58,181 nt of DNA from Saprospiraceae bacterium UBA6168 (GTDB lineage Bacteria > Bacteroidota > Bacteroidia > Chitinophagales > Saprospiraceae): contig DIUC01000068.1 in the NCBI GenBank assembly GCA_002435785.1, forward strand, positions 1 through 58,181, read 5' to 3'. The position numbers and the translations under genes were made by a program. Below are positions 33,101 to 42,634 of this stretch, one piece after another; the first letter of the stretch is position 1, and each line of letters opens with the position of its first letter. A model generated the notes under the pieces. It saw only the letters and a program-made list of their open reading frames with translations. It searched no databases and was not told the DNA's origin.

Positions 33101-33402
33101 GCCGTTTGCCTGCCCAGCGATTGGGCCAATTGCAGCTTGATGGATTGATTTTCCAGACGGATTGCCTCGTTTTCGGCAGCTACCTGCTGAATGCGCTGCG
33201 TGATTTTCATCACCAGCGACAAGGCAGACTCAATCTGCAACCTTAATGCCCCAACGGTATTGTCTGAGGCTTTGGCAGGGTAGCTTTCCGTGCTGTCTTG
33301 CTGGGCATACCATGCTTCCAACTGTGCTTTTTCTTTGTCAGTTAAAGGTTCGCCCTTAGTGGCCTTGTCATGAAGTTGTATGCCTATTTTATCTGAAATC
33401 AT
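33097..33402 (-). CDS. Small coiled-coil partner of the HNH nuclease
   Basis: 101 residues from the ATG at 33402 (MISDKIGIQLHDKATKGEPL); a TTG at 33411 would be almost at the transcription start. The first half is LHDKATKGEPLTDKEKAQLE with WYAQQDSTE; the second is a long helix with heptad character (LQIESALSLVMKITQRIQQV...ENEAIRLENQSIK). It is translated just before the HNH gene (4-bp overlap), so the products probably act together. A role as regulator or antitoxin is inferred only from gene order. Confidence 0.8.
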   Translation of the reverse strand: MISDKIGIQLHDKATKGEPLTDKEKAQLEAWYAQQDSTESYPAKASDNTVGALRLQIESALSLVMKITQRIQQVAAENEAIRLENQSIKLQLAQSLGRQTA

Positions 33403-33422
33403 AGCAATCAATTTAGTGTTTA

Positions 33423-33430
33423 CAAAGATA
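33423..33430 (-). promoter_or_regulatory. -7 element of the HNH operon
   Basis: Minus strand TATCTTTG fits TAnnTTTG; the nearest TTG is 25 bp upstream, slightly far. It lies 20 bp before the ATG at 33402. Confidence 0.5.
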
Positions 33431-33454
33431 ATCGTTTCCTATTTAAGTTACCAC

Positions 33455-36400
33455 TCAATCCATCTGACAACAATTTGGCCGCATAAACGAATTGGTCTCC
33501 TTGAAATACTCAAACCCATTTCCGCTCCCCGGCATTTCGAAGTAAAACTTCGTGCGTTTACGGTCATAATTCCCAACCTCGTTCATCGTCGCCGAATCGT
33601 AGAGGCGGCCATTCACCATCGTGTATTTCACGAACTCCGAATTTTGGATGTTCTCTAATGGGTTTTTGTCCAGCACGATTAAATCGGCCAGTTTTCCGGC
33701 TTTGATACTGCCCAATTGCTCATCCATTCCCAAAGAAATAGCCCCGTTGATGGTGGCACATTTCAGCGCTTCGAGGTTCGACATGCCGCCCTGTTGGAGC
33801 ATCCAAAGCTCCCAGTGGGCACCGAGTCCCTGCAATTGTCCGTGGGCGCCGAGGTTGATTTTCACGCCAGCGTCCGCCAGCTTTTTCAAGCTCTGCGAGG
33901 TCAGAATATGGCCGTTCACGTACTCCTCCTCCGGCACCATTGTGCGGTGGCGACTGCGGCTGTCCACCACGGCACGGGGGGTGAAGGCGAGCAGTCGCTC
34001 CTTTTCCCAGACATTGGTGTTTTGGTACCAGTAATACTCGCCCGTGACCGAGCCGTAGTTGACGATGAGCGTGGGCGTGTTGTGCGTCTTGGTGGCGGCC
34101 CAGAGCGTGGTCACGTCCTTGTAGAGCGGTGCGATGGGGATGTTGTGCTCCACCGTCGTGTGGCCGTCCACCACCTGCGTGAGGTTGTGGTAAAACGTGC
34201 TGCCGCCCTCCGGCACCACTTGGATGCCCAGTTCACGGGCGGCGGCGATGACCTGTTGGCGCTGGTCCCGGCGGGGCTGGTTGTAGCTTTTTACCGAAAA
34301 AGCGCCAAAGGCCTTCGTGCGGCGCAGGGCGGATTTGGCATCGTCCAAGGAGTTGATGACCGCCTTGAAATCGCCGTCGGCACCGTAGAGGATGGTGCCC
34401 GTGCTGAACAGCCTCGGCCCGACCATATTGCCCGATTTGAGGAGTTCCGAATTGGCGAAGACCATCTCCGTGTTGGCGCTGGGGTCGTGCATGGTCGTGA
34501 CGCCGTAGGCGAGGTTGGCGTAGTATTCCCATTGCTTTTGCGGGCTGAGGCCGTAGCGGAAATTGCCGCTGTGGGCGTGTGCGTCAATGATGCCCGGCAT
34601 GATGGTCTTGCCCGTGCAGTCAATCTCCTTCGCCCCTTTCGGCACCACGAAATCGGCGCTGACGGACTTGATGACGTTGCCCTCCACCACGACTGTGCCT
34701 TTCTCTATCACTTGGTCGCCCTCCATCGTGATGATACGGGCATTGGTGAAGGCGATTACCCCATTCGGTTTGTCGGCGGGCAGCGTGAGCTTGATTTTTG
34801 TGCCAACGGTGTCCATCGGCGGCAGGCTGTCCCGGCTGCCTTCGAGGAACTTGAAGCGCTCGGTTAGGTTGTCGCTGAAATACTCGTTGCCCAGCGTCCA
34901 GTACAGCGTCTTGCTGTCGCCGCTCCAATGGATGTTGATGCCCGCATCCCGTGCCACTTGCGCCACGGGCACGGCCTTGGTGCCGCTCGTGAGGCCCACT
35001 TTTTTTCCAGTTTTGGGAAATGGGGCGACATAGACCTTGAACAGTTCCGACCAAGCCACCCATTTGTTGTCGGGGCTGATGACGTAGCGGTGGCTGTACT
35101 TCCCATCGAAATGCTCCTGCTTGTTTTGGCCGTTCAGGTCCACGCTCTCCACGCTCTTCACGAGGCTGCCAAAGAGGTAGCCGCCTTTTTGGTAAAAGAT
35201 GCGCTTGCCATCGGCGCTGAACTGGGGGTACTCGCCCTGCGGGGTCACGAGCTTCGGCTCGGCACTCCCATCGGATGGCATGAGGTAGATGCCCGGCTCC
35301 TTCGAGTGCGTGTAGCCTTGATGGGAGTTGCCGCCTTCTTTTACGAAGACGATTTGCTTGCCGTCGGGAGAGAAGGAAGGGGTGCGGTAGATGCCGGGGG
35401 ATTTGGTGAGGCGGGTAATTTTAACCTGTGGATTTGTCTCGTCCAATTTCCAAATAGCTCCCATATCTTCATCCTCCCATGTTACAAATACAGTGATTAA
35501 GGAATTTTGAGGTGAGAAACATGGCTCGAATTCAAATGTAGCTGTATCAAAATAGACTGGTTCTACAGTTATTGGTGGGCTAATATCATAATCAGCTATT
35601 TTATAGGGTTTTTTGTTAACCCCTCTAGTCAACCTTACAATTTCTTTACTTGATAAATTTTGTTTCCATAAAAATCCAACTGAATTAAAAATAACCCAAT
35701 TCCCATCTGACGAAGTCACAGCATTTCTTATAACCTTGGCATCAAAGCTTTTGTCAAAAGCCTTCTGTTTAGGGCGGACAGTTTCAGCTACTTTCATACT
35801 TACCTCTACTTCAAAGGGTATTTCAACAGGGGATTGTATTTCTTCACCTAACCTGATTAATTCATCTTTATCCTCAATAATTACGGGCACTCTCCAAATT
35901 TTACCTTGCCCATAAATCACAATTTCTTCATCGCCGGGCATCCAATCGAAGCCGGGATAAGCGCCAAAAATTGCCCAGGCTTCTTGTTGGTCTTTGCTTA
36001 ACTGGTCGAAAATTGGCCACTCTTCACCAGTACGAAGATTCATAACATAAAGTATAGATTTGGTTCGAATTCGCTTTACATAAGCTAACAGACTTCCATA
36101 ATTGCTTACCTGCGGGCGGCAAGCCCCGCCGGGGCCGCTTACCACGTCCTCGATTTTCCCCTCCTGCCTGTCGTAGCGGCGGATGCCGTAAATCTGATTG
36201 TTCGGGTCTTTGTTGTATTGGAAAAAGCCGCCTGGGTACTGGTCTTCGCTGAAATAAACATAGCGGCCATCGGGGGAGACGGTTGGTTCGTTCACGTCTT
36301 GCTGGTCGTTCTTGCGCTCGGTGAGTTGGAGGCCCTCGCCGCCCGTTTTGTGGTACATCCACATCTCGCCAGCGCCCAGCGAGCGGCCAGAGGTAAAGTG

Positions 36401-36898
36401 CTTGCGGGCGATGAAGTAATCGCCGTCGGGCATCCAAGTGGCATTGTTCAACAGGCGAAAATCCTCTTTGGTGATTTGTTTGGCGTCCTTGCCATCGGCG
36501 TTCATCAGCCAGATATTGTCACCGCCCCCAGCATCAGAGGTGAAAAGGATTTGCTTGCCATCCGGTGAAAAGCGGGGCTGCACCTCCCAAGCGATACCCG
36601 TGCGCAGTGGGGTTGCTTTGCCTCCAGCAATGGGCATCCAGTAAATATCGCCGAGCATGTCAAAGACAATGGCTTTGCCATCCGGGCTGACGTCGAGGTT
36701 GAGCCAGGTGCCTTCGTCGGTGGTGAAGTTCACGTCCTTCCAACCCCACGGGCCGGGGGGATTGTTGATGTCCCATTTTTTGGCTGTTGCGGTGGTCGAT
36801 GCGGTGGTTTTGGTACTTTCCCCCTTGGCCGCTTTTTTGTTTTGGGCAAATAGACTGAGGGTTGCAAAGAGTGCTATCAGTGTTAAGTTGCGCTTCAT
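33455..36898 (-). CDS. TolB-propeller/amidohydrolase fusion protein
   Basis: 1147 residues from the ATG at 36898 (signal peptide MKRNLTLIALFATLSLFAQ); the open frame to 36949 is ignored. The N-terminal ~700 residues contain PD40/TolB repeats (LNLDVSPDGKAIVFDMLGDI, PRFSPDGKQILFTSDAGGG, PSFSPDGKQIVFVKEGGNS). The C-terminal ~430 residues are an amidohydrolase TIM barrel with the HxH metal motif GIIDAHAHSG, a later VEHNIP His, NLGAHGQ and the closing GSIKAGKLADLIVLDKNP. This domain order is known for exported Bacteroidota amidohydrolases, often annotated as imidazolonepropionase-like or prolidase-like; the substrate is unknown. A ~650-bp stretch (about 35430-36100) has much lower GC than the rest. 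Confidence 0.92.
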   Translation of the reverse strand: MKRNLTLIALFATLSLFAQNKKAAKGESTKTTASTTATAKKWDINNPPGPWGWKDVNFTTDEGTWLNLDVSPDGKAIVFDMLGDIYWMPIAGGKATPLRTGIAWEVQPRFSPDGKQILFTSDAGGGDNIWLMNADGKDAKQITKEDFRLLNNATWMPDGDYFIARKHFTSGRSLGAGEMWMYHKTGGEGLQLTERKNDQQDVNEPTVSPDGRYVYFSEDQYPGGFFQYNKDPNNQIYGIRRYDRQEGKIEDVVSGPGGACRPQVSNYGSLLAYVKRIRTKSILYVMNLRTGEEWPIFDQLSKDQQEAWAIFGAYPGFDWMPGDEEIVIYGQGKIWRVPVIIEDKDELIRLGEEIQSPVEIPFEVEVSMKVAETVRPKQKAFDKSFDAKVIRNAVTSSDGNWVIFNSVGFLWKQNLSSKEIVRLTRGVNKKPYKIADYDISPPITVEPVYFDTATFEFEPCFSPQNSLITVFVTWEDEDMGAIWKLDETNPQVKITRLTKSPGIYRTPSFSPDGKQIVFVKEGGNSHQGYTHSKEPGIYLMPSDGSAEPKLVTPQGEYPQFSADGKRIFYQKGGYLFGSLVKSVESVDLNGQNKQEHFDGKYSHRYVISPDNKWVAWSELFKVYVAPFPKTGKKVGLTSGTKAVPVAQVARDAGINIHWSGDSKTLYWTLGNEYFSDNLTERFKFLEGSRDSLPPMDTVGTKIKLTLPADKPNGVIAFTNARIITMEGDQVIEKGTVVVEGNVIKSVSADFVVPKGAKEIDCTGKTIMPGIIDAHAHSGNFRYGLSPQKQWEYYANLAYGVTTMHDPSANTEMVFANSELLKSGNMVGPRLFSTGTILYGADGDFKAVINSLDDAKSALRRTKAFGAFSVKSYNQPRRDQRQQVIAAARELGIQVVPEGGSTFYHNLTQVVDGHTTVEHNIPIAPLYKDVTTLWAATKTHNTPTLIVNYGSVTGEYYWYQNTNVWEKERLLAFTPRAVVDSRSRHRTMVPEEEYVNGHILTSQSLKKLADAGVKINLGAHGQLQGLGAHWELWMLQQGGMSNLEALKCATINGAISLGMDEQLGSIKAGKLADLIVLDKNPLENIQNSEFVKYTMVNGRLYDSATMNEVGNYDRKRTKFYFEMPGSGNGFEYFKETNSFMRPNCCQMD

Positions 36899-36918
36899 TT
36901 TTTTGAATTTTTGAGGGG

Positions 36919-36926
36919 TGAAGGTA
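36919..36926 (-). promoter_or_regulatory. Possible -7 element of the amidohydrolase gene
   Basis: Minus strand CTACCTTCACCCC 21-28 bp before the ATG matches the string before the DinB-like gene (24264-24271). It is weak as a sigma-ABfr site but repeated at the same distance from the start. Confidence 0.3.
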
Positions 36927-37172
36927 GGGGAAAACACGATTATCATCACCGCTTAAATCACAAATTGAAACTACTGCCTATCACCGTTTCCAACTTGTTG
37001 ACCTGATAAAATGACACAAAGCCCCTGCGGCCCCACCGATTTGACGGCTGTACGTCAATTTCGAGACTTGCCTGTTTTGTTGAACAAAATTTCCTTGAAA
37101 GATTAAACAACTCTGTTTGTTTCCTGTTAGATGCGGGTTTCAACAACTATTTTCTAACTAAAAAAATGTAAC

Positions 37173-39539
37173 ATGAGGCATTTCACATTCCTAATGGGTC
37201 TGTTGTTTTTTGCAAATTTTGCAAAAAGTCAAACAGTCGTTGACATCATCGTCAACAGCCCAGACCATACCATCCTTGAAACGGCTGTTTTGGCCGCTGG
37301 CCTTGATGGCGCACTCAGTGGCGCTGGCCCGTTTACTGTATTCGCTCCTACGGACGCTGCATTCGAGGCGCTCCCAGCCGGGACTATCGACGCACTGCTC
37401 GCAGACACGACTGGACTACTGGCCGACATCCTTACTTACCACGTGGTGGGCGCAGAAGCCTACTCAACCGACCTGTCAAACGGGCAGACCATCGTGACGC
37501 TGAACGGCGCAAGCGTGACCGTCACCATTGATTCCAACGGGGTTTTCATCAACAATGCGCAAGTGACCGTGGCCGACATCGCAGCAGACAATGGCGTGGT
37601 GCATGTCATTGATGCCGTGCTGCTGCCGCCAACAAACACTGTGGTGGACATCATCGTGAACAGCCCAGACCATACCATCCTCGAAACGGCCGTATTGGCC
37701 GCTGGCCTTGAGGGCGCACTCAGCGGGGTTGGACCGTTCACCGTCTTCGCACCGACGGACGCTGCATTCGAGGCGCTCCCAGCCGGGACTATCGACGCAC
37801 TGCTCGCAGACCCAAGCGGCTTGCTCACCGACATCCTGACCTACCACGTGGTGGCTGGCCAGGCGCTCTCCACCGACCTGTCCAACGGGCAGAGCATCGT
37901 GACGCTCAACGGCGCAAGCGTGACCGTGACCATCAACGCCAATGGCGTGTTCATCAACAATGCGCAGGTGACCGTGGCCGATATCTTGGCCGACAACGGC
38001 GTGGTCCACGTGATTGATGCCGTGCTTACGCCACCGGCACCACCCTCTAATACAGTAGTTGACATCATCGTGAACAGCCCTGACCACACAATTTTGGAAA
38101 CGGCGGTCTTAGCCGCTGGCCTTGAGGGCGCACTCAGCGGCGCTGGACCTTTCACCGTCTTCGCTCCGACGGACGCTGCGTTCCAGGCACTGCCAGCGGG
38201 CACCATTGCGGCGCTCTTGGCCGACCCGACGGGCTTGCTGACGGACATCCTGACCTACCACGTGGTGGCCGGACAGGCGCTCTCCACCGACCTTTCCAAC
38301 GGGCAGAGCATCGTGACGCTCAACGGCGAGAGCGTGACCGTGACCATCAACGCCAATGGCGTGTTCATCAACAATGCGCAGGTGACCGTGGCCGATATCT
38401 TGGCCGACAACGGCGTGGTGCACGTGATTGATGCTGTGCTTTTGCCACCTGCACCACCCTCCAACACCGTGGTTGACATCATCGTGAACAGCCCTGACCA
38501 CACCATCCTTGAGACGGCTGTCTTGGCAGCCGGATTGGAAGGAGCGCTTAGCGGCGCTGGACCTTTCACCGTCTTCGCACCGACGGACGCTGCATTCCAG
38601 GCACTGCCAGCGGGCACCATTGCGGCGCTCTTGGCCGACCCGACCGGCTTGTTGACGGACATCCTGACCTACCACGTGGTGGCCGGACAGGCGCTCTCCA
38701 CCGACCTTTCCAACGGGCAGAGCATCGTGACGCTCAACGGCGAGAGCGTGACCGTGACCATCAACGCCAATGGCGTTTTCATCAACAATGCGCAGGTGAC
38801 CGTGGCCGATATTTTGGCCGACAACGGCGTGGTGCACGTCATTGATGCCGTGCTGCTGCCGCCACCGCCACCTTCCAACACCGTGGTTGACATCATCGTC
38901 AACAGCCCGGACCATACCATCCTTGAGACGGCTGTCTTGGCCGCCGGATTGGAAGGAGCGCTTAGCGGCGCTGGACCTTTCACCGTCTTCGCACCGACGG
39001 ACGCTGCATTCCAGGCACTGCCAGCGGGCACCATTGCGGCGCTCTTGGCCGACCCGACGGGCTTGCTGACGGACATCCTGACCTACCACGTGGTGGCCGG
39101 ACAGGCACTCTCCACTGACCTTTCCAACGGGCAGAGCATCGTGACGCTCAACGGCGAGAGCGTGACCGTGACCATCAACGCCAACGGCGTGTTCATCAAC
39201 GATGCAAAAGTGACCGTGGCCGATATTTTGGCCGACAACGGCGTGGTGCACGTCATTGATGCCGTGCTTACGCCGCCGTCTGCTGCAGATATCACAACGC
39301 AAGAAACCATCAAGGTTTATCCAAACCCAGTTTCGGACTTTATCCGAATTGACAAGCAGAATAGCGCCAGGATTAACCGTGTGCAATTGGTAGATTTGAA
39401 TGGAAGAATAGTGCGCAGTTGGAATCCAAGCAACCTGGAAGGCGCGCTAAACGTCAGCGACATCCAGAATGGTGCTTATTTCATGTTGATAGGAACTGAC
39501 AAGGAGGTGCTCCGCCATTCAGTTGTCATTCAGCATTAA
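37173..39539 (+). CDS. Five-domain fasciclin (FAS1) T9SS-secreted protein
   Basis: 788 residues. Signal peptide MRHFTFLMGLLFFANFAKSQ, then five FAS1 domains of ~135 residues (each beginning VVDIIVNSPDHTILETAVLA and ending NGVVHVIDAVL), joined by PP-rich linkers, and a T9SS type A sorting domain (IKVYPNPVSDFIRIDK ... GAYFMLIGTDKEVLRHSVV). FAS1 domains mediate cell adhesion. Domains 3 and 4 are identical in protein sequence as read, 5 differs at a few residues (NDAKV for NNAQV), and 1 and 2 are more diverged, at a 414-bp period. The protein is probably a surface or matrix adhesin. Confidence 0.95.
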   Translation: MRHFTFLMGLLFFANFAKSQTVVDIIVNSPDHTILETAVLAAGLDGALSGAGPFTVFAPTDAAFEALPAGTIDALLADTTGLLADILTYHVVGAEAYSTDLSNGQTIVTLNGASVTVTIDSNGVFINNAQVTVADIAADNGVVHVIDAVLLPPTNTVVDIIVNSPDHTILETAVLAAGLEGALSGVGPFTVFAPTDAAFEALPAGTIDALLADPSGLLTDILTYHVVAGQALSTDLSNGQSIVTLNGASVTVTINANGVFINNAQVTVADILADNGVVHVIDAVLTPPAPPSNTVVDIIVNSPDHTILETAVLAAGLEGALSGAGPFTVFAPTDAAFQALPAGTIAALLADPTGLLTDILTYHVVAGQALSTDLSNGQSIVTLNGESVTVTINANGVFINNAQVTVADILADNGVVHVIDAVLLPPAPPSNTVVDIIVNSPDHTILETAVLAAGLEGALSGAGPFTVFAPTDAAFQALPAGTIAALLADPTGLLTDILTYHVVAGQALSTDLSNGQSIVTLNGESVTVTINANGVFINNAQVTVADILADNGVVHVIDAVLLPPPPPSNTVVDIIVNSPDHTILETAVLAAGLEGALSGAGPFTVFAPTDAAFQALPAGTIAALLADPTGLLTDILTYHVVAGQALSTDLSNGQSIVTLNGESVTVTINANGVFINDAKVTVADILADNGVVHVIDAVLTPPSAADITTQETIKVYPNPVSDFIRIDKQNSARINRVQLVDLNGRIVRSWNPSNLEGALNVSDIQNGAYFMLIGTDKEVLRHSVVIQH

Positions 39540-39568
39540 TCGCTACGATTTTAAATTTAGGTTAAGCT

Positions 39569-39616
39569 AATCGGAAGCCCTCCCTCAAGCAATGCTTGTT
39601 TGGGGGCCTTCTGATT
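39569..39616. terminator. Hairpin terminator between convergent genes
   Basis: Imperfect stem: aatcggaagccctccctcaa pairs with ttgggggccttctgatt around caatgcttgt, 30 bp past the FAS1 stop. The T-rich flank is weak. It may serve both the FAS1 gene and the minus gene ending at 39636. Confidence 0.65.
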
Positions 39617-39635
39617 ATTTGGAGGGAATGAAACC

Positions 39636-42314
39636 CTATTTGCCCTCCAAAATCCTGAGTTCCACCTTATAGGAAACACTGTCCCGCTTCACCACTTTAA
39701 AACCCCGATGCTCGAACATGCGCAGCATCACCTCGTTGCTGGTCAATGCTTCGGCGTGAATGCTTTCCAGCCCACGTTGCCGGGCAATTTCGAGCATATA
39801 GTCCATCATTTGGGAGCCGAGGCGCTGCTGGTGCCAGGGGTCGGCGATGACGATGGCAAACTCGGCGGCGTTGTCCGCTGCGTCGTTCACGAGCCGAACG
39901 ACCCCGGCCAGCATCTTCCGCCCTTGCTCCAAAACCTCCGCCACGATGGCCAGCTCCCGGTCGTAATCAATATGCGTGAAATGAACGAGAAACTTGTGGC
40001 TCATCTTTGGCACATACCCGAAAAACCGGAAGTAGATGCTCTCCCGCGACAGCTTCTCAAACATCTCGGCCTCCAGCGGTTCGTCCTCTGGGCGGATGGG
40101 GCGCAAGACGGCAATAGCTCCGTTTTTCATCGAAATCTCTTTGGTAAACTGCCCCGGATAGGGCGAAATGACGAGGTGGTCATAGGTAAAATGCCCTCGG
40201 CGTTCCGGCAGTTTTTCCAGCACGATATGGGAGTCGAGCACCACGCCGCCCGCTTCGTCCACCACATAGGGGTTGATGTCAATCTCTTTGATTTCAGGGA
40301 AATCCATGACAAGGTAAGCGAACTTCAGCAGCAGGAATTGGAGGTTCTGGAGGTCAACACCGGGACGGCCCCGGTAGCCTTGCAACAGCCTAAACACCTT
40401 TGTGCGCTCAATCATGCGGCGAGCCAGCGCCATGTTTAGCGGGGGCAGGCCGAGGTTGATGTCCTGAAAAACCTCCACCGCCGTGCCACCCAACCCAAAG
40501 GCGATGACCGGCCCAAATACGGGGTCCTTTTTTGCGCCCACCAGCAGCTCGAACTCCTTTTTTACCATTTGTTCCACCAAGACCCCAACGATATGGGCAT
40601 CGGGTCGGTGGTGGCGGGCATTGCTGATAAGCGTTTCAAATGCCGCCCGCACCTCCTCCTCGGTGTTGATGTTGAGCAGCACGCCACCCACGTCCACCTT
40701 GTGGCCGATGTCGGGGCTGTCAATCTTCATCACCACCGGAAAGCCGATTTTTTGCGCAGCGGCAATGGCTTCCTCCGCATTGGTCGCCACGATATTAATG
40801 GCGACAGGAATGTCGTAACAAGCCAGCAATTGCTTGCCCTCCGGCTCGGTGAGCGTGAGCCTGCCCGCATCGAGCGCCTGTCGGACAATGGCTGTGGCTT
40901 TTTCTTTTTGGGGCAAAAACGACTCTGGCGTCGTGGGCGGCGTTTCGTACAAAAGCTCCAAATTGCTGGCATAGCGGTACATCCGCAGGAAGGCCATCAC
41001 GCCCTCCTCTGGGTAACGGTAGTTGGGGATGCCGCCCTGTTCGAGGATTTCACGGCCATCGGCCACGTCGGCTTCCCCCATCCAACAGGCGAGGAGCGTC
41101 TTGTGGGTGTTTCGTGAAAAAGCCACTACCTGCCTTGCGATTTCCGCCTCACTGATGACTGCCTGCGAGGCCGTGATGGTCAGCACACCGTCCACGTTGG
41201 GGTCGTTCAAAATCAGTTCGAGCGCCTTGCCGTAATTGACCGCCGGGGTGTCGCCGAGCACGTCAACGGGTACGCCGTGGCTCCAATGCTGGGGCAGGAA
41301 GCTGTTCAGTGCTTGCATGGTTTCTGGCGATAGCTTGGCGAGCTGGCCCTCGTTTTTCATCAAAAAATCGGTGGCCAGCACGGCGGGGCCGCCCGCATTG
41401 GTGAGGATGGCGAGGCGGTTGCCAGCGGGCCGGGGCTGCGTGGCCAGCGCCTGTGCCACATGGAAAAGCTGCGAAATCGTTTGCACCCGAATGATGCCCG
41501 CACGGCGGAAAGCGGCTTCGTAGGCAGCATCGTTGCCAGCCAGCGAGCCGGTGTGGGAGAGCGTGGCCTGCGCCCCTTCTTCGCTTTGGCCAGCCTTCAG
41601 GATGATGATGGGCTTTTGGCGGGAAAAGGCCCTTGCGGCGCTCATGAACTGGCGGGGGTTGGTGAGGCTCTCCATGTAAATAAGGATACAGGCGGTGTTC
41701 GGGTCGGCCCCGAAGTAGTCAATCAGGTCGTGGTAGCCGACGTCCACCATCTCGCCGATGGACACGAAATGGCTGAACCCGACGCTTTGGCTCACCGACC
41801 AGTCGAGGATGGCCGTGCAGAGGGCACCGCTCTGAGAGATAAAGGCGATATTGCCGGGCAGTGCCGTGCGACTGGCAAAGCTGGCGTTCAGCCCCAGCGC
41901 AGGGGCGATGATGCCGAGGCAGTTGGGGCCGATGATGCGGATGCCGTACTGCCGGGCCAATTGCCCGATTTGGTCGTACAAGCGCTTGCCTTCTTCTCCC
42001 GATTCCCGAAACCCAGCTGAGATGATGATGACCCCTCCGATGCCCGCTTCGCCGCAGTCCCTGAGCACCCCCGCCACTGCCTTTGCCGGTACGGCGATGA
42101 TGGCGAGTTCAACCGTGCCGGTTATTTTTTTCACGGAGGCATAGCTCTTCTTGCCACGCACGGTCCGGTGGCCGGGGTTTACGGGATAGATTTTGCCCTT
42201 GTAACCACCATTGAGCAGGTTGTCGAAGATGGCATAGCCCACCGTGCCTGCCCGGTCGGAGGCCCCGACGGCAGCTACGGATTTTGGTTTGAAAATTTTG
42301 TCGAGTGAGAACAT
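39636..42314 (-). CDS. NDP-forming acyl-CoA synthetase fused to GNAT acetyltransferase (Pat/PatZ-like)
   Basis: 892 residues from the ATG at 42314 (MFSLDKIFKPKSVAAVGASD); an upstream ATG at 42374 lies in repetitive leader sequence. Order: CoA-binding domain (about 5-100, VAAVGASDRAGTVGYAIFDN), succinyl-CoA-ligase-like domain (about 150-290), ATP-grasp domain (about 480-700, GFPVVMKIDSPDIGHKVDVG) and GNAT domain (about 730-885, DPWHQQRLGSQMMDYMLEIA). Pat-type enzymes acetylate protein lysines, e.g. acetyl-CoA synthetase. The SHTGSLAGND segment keeps the His that is phosphorylated in ADP-forming acetyl-CoA synthetases, so ligase activity may persist. Cytoplasmic. Confidence 0.92.
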   Translation of the reverse strand: MFSLDKIFKPKSVAAVGASDRAGTVGYAIFDNLLNGGYKGKIYPVNPGHRTVRGKKSYASVKKITGTVELAIIAVPAKAVAGVLRDCGEAGIGGVIIISAGFRESGEEGKRLYDQIGQLARQYGIRIIGPNCLGIIAPALGLNASFASRTALPGNIAFISQSGALCTAILDWSVSQSVGFSHFVSIGEMVDVGYHDLIDYFGADPNTACILIYMESLTNPRQFMSAARAFSRQKPIIILKAGQSEEGAQATLSHTGSLAGNDAAYEAAFRRAGIIRVQTISQLFHVAQALATQPRPAGNRLAILTNAGGPAVLATDFLMKNEGQLAKLSPETMQALNSFLPQHWSHGVPVDVLGDTPAVNYGKALELILNDPNVDGVLTITASQAVISEAEIARQVVAFSRNTHKTLLACWMGEADVADGREILEQGGIPNYRYPEEGVMAFLRMYRYASNLELLYETPPTTPESFLPQKEKATAIVRQALDAGRLTLTEPEGKQLLACYDIPVAINIVATNAEEAIAAAQKIGFPVVMKIDSPDIGHKVDVGGVLLNINTEEEVRAAFETLISNARHHRPDAHIVGVLVEQMVKKEFELLVGAKKDPVFGPVIAFGLGGTAVEVFQDINLGLPPLNMALARRMIERTKVFRLLQGYRGRPGVDLQNLQFLLLKFAYLVMDFPEIKEIDINPYVVDEAGGVVLDSHIVLEKLPERRGHFTYDHLVISPYPGQFTKEISMKNGAIAVLRPIRPEDEPLEAEMFEKLSRESIYFRFFGYVPKMSHKFLVHFTHIDYDRELAIVAEVLEQGRKMLAGVVRLVNDAADNAAEFAIVIADPWHQQRLGSQMMDYMLEIARQRGLESIHAEALTSNEVMLRMFEHRGFKVVKRDSVSYKVELRILEGK

Positions 42315-42634
42315 GGAGGATTTGGTTGAAATGGTTGAAATGGGTGTTGCATTAATGGATGAAAAGTTTGGCAATGCCTAAACCAAGATTTTTGTCTCTT
42401 ATTCAGGGCCTTGCACCGCCAAAGCCGGGATAAGTTTGTAAAATTGTCAAAAAAAAGGTTGCCGTTTTCAAAGCACCCGTATTATTTGCCACTAAAATAA
42501 ATCCTTGACAAGCGCTTGGATTTTAGCTTACTGTAAATCAACCATTTAGGACATGTTTGGGATTTGGAAATCTTAGCATAGACCTCAACAATGAAAACAG
42601 CAAGAACACCTCATTGCGCTAAAAACTGAAAACC

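Noticed and set aside
33716..34867. 383-codon plus-strand open frame
   Set aside because: Antisense to the amidohydrolase; His/Arg/Val-rich composition typical of a shadow frame.
38109..39386. 425-codon minus-strand open frame over the FAS1 gene
   Set aside because: Antisense shadow of the FAS1 repeats: repeated HHVVGQDV-type strings mirror the repeat period and show no family.
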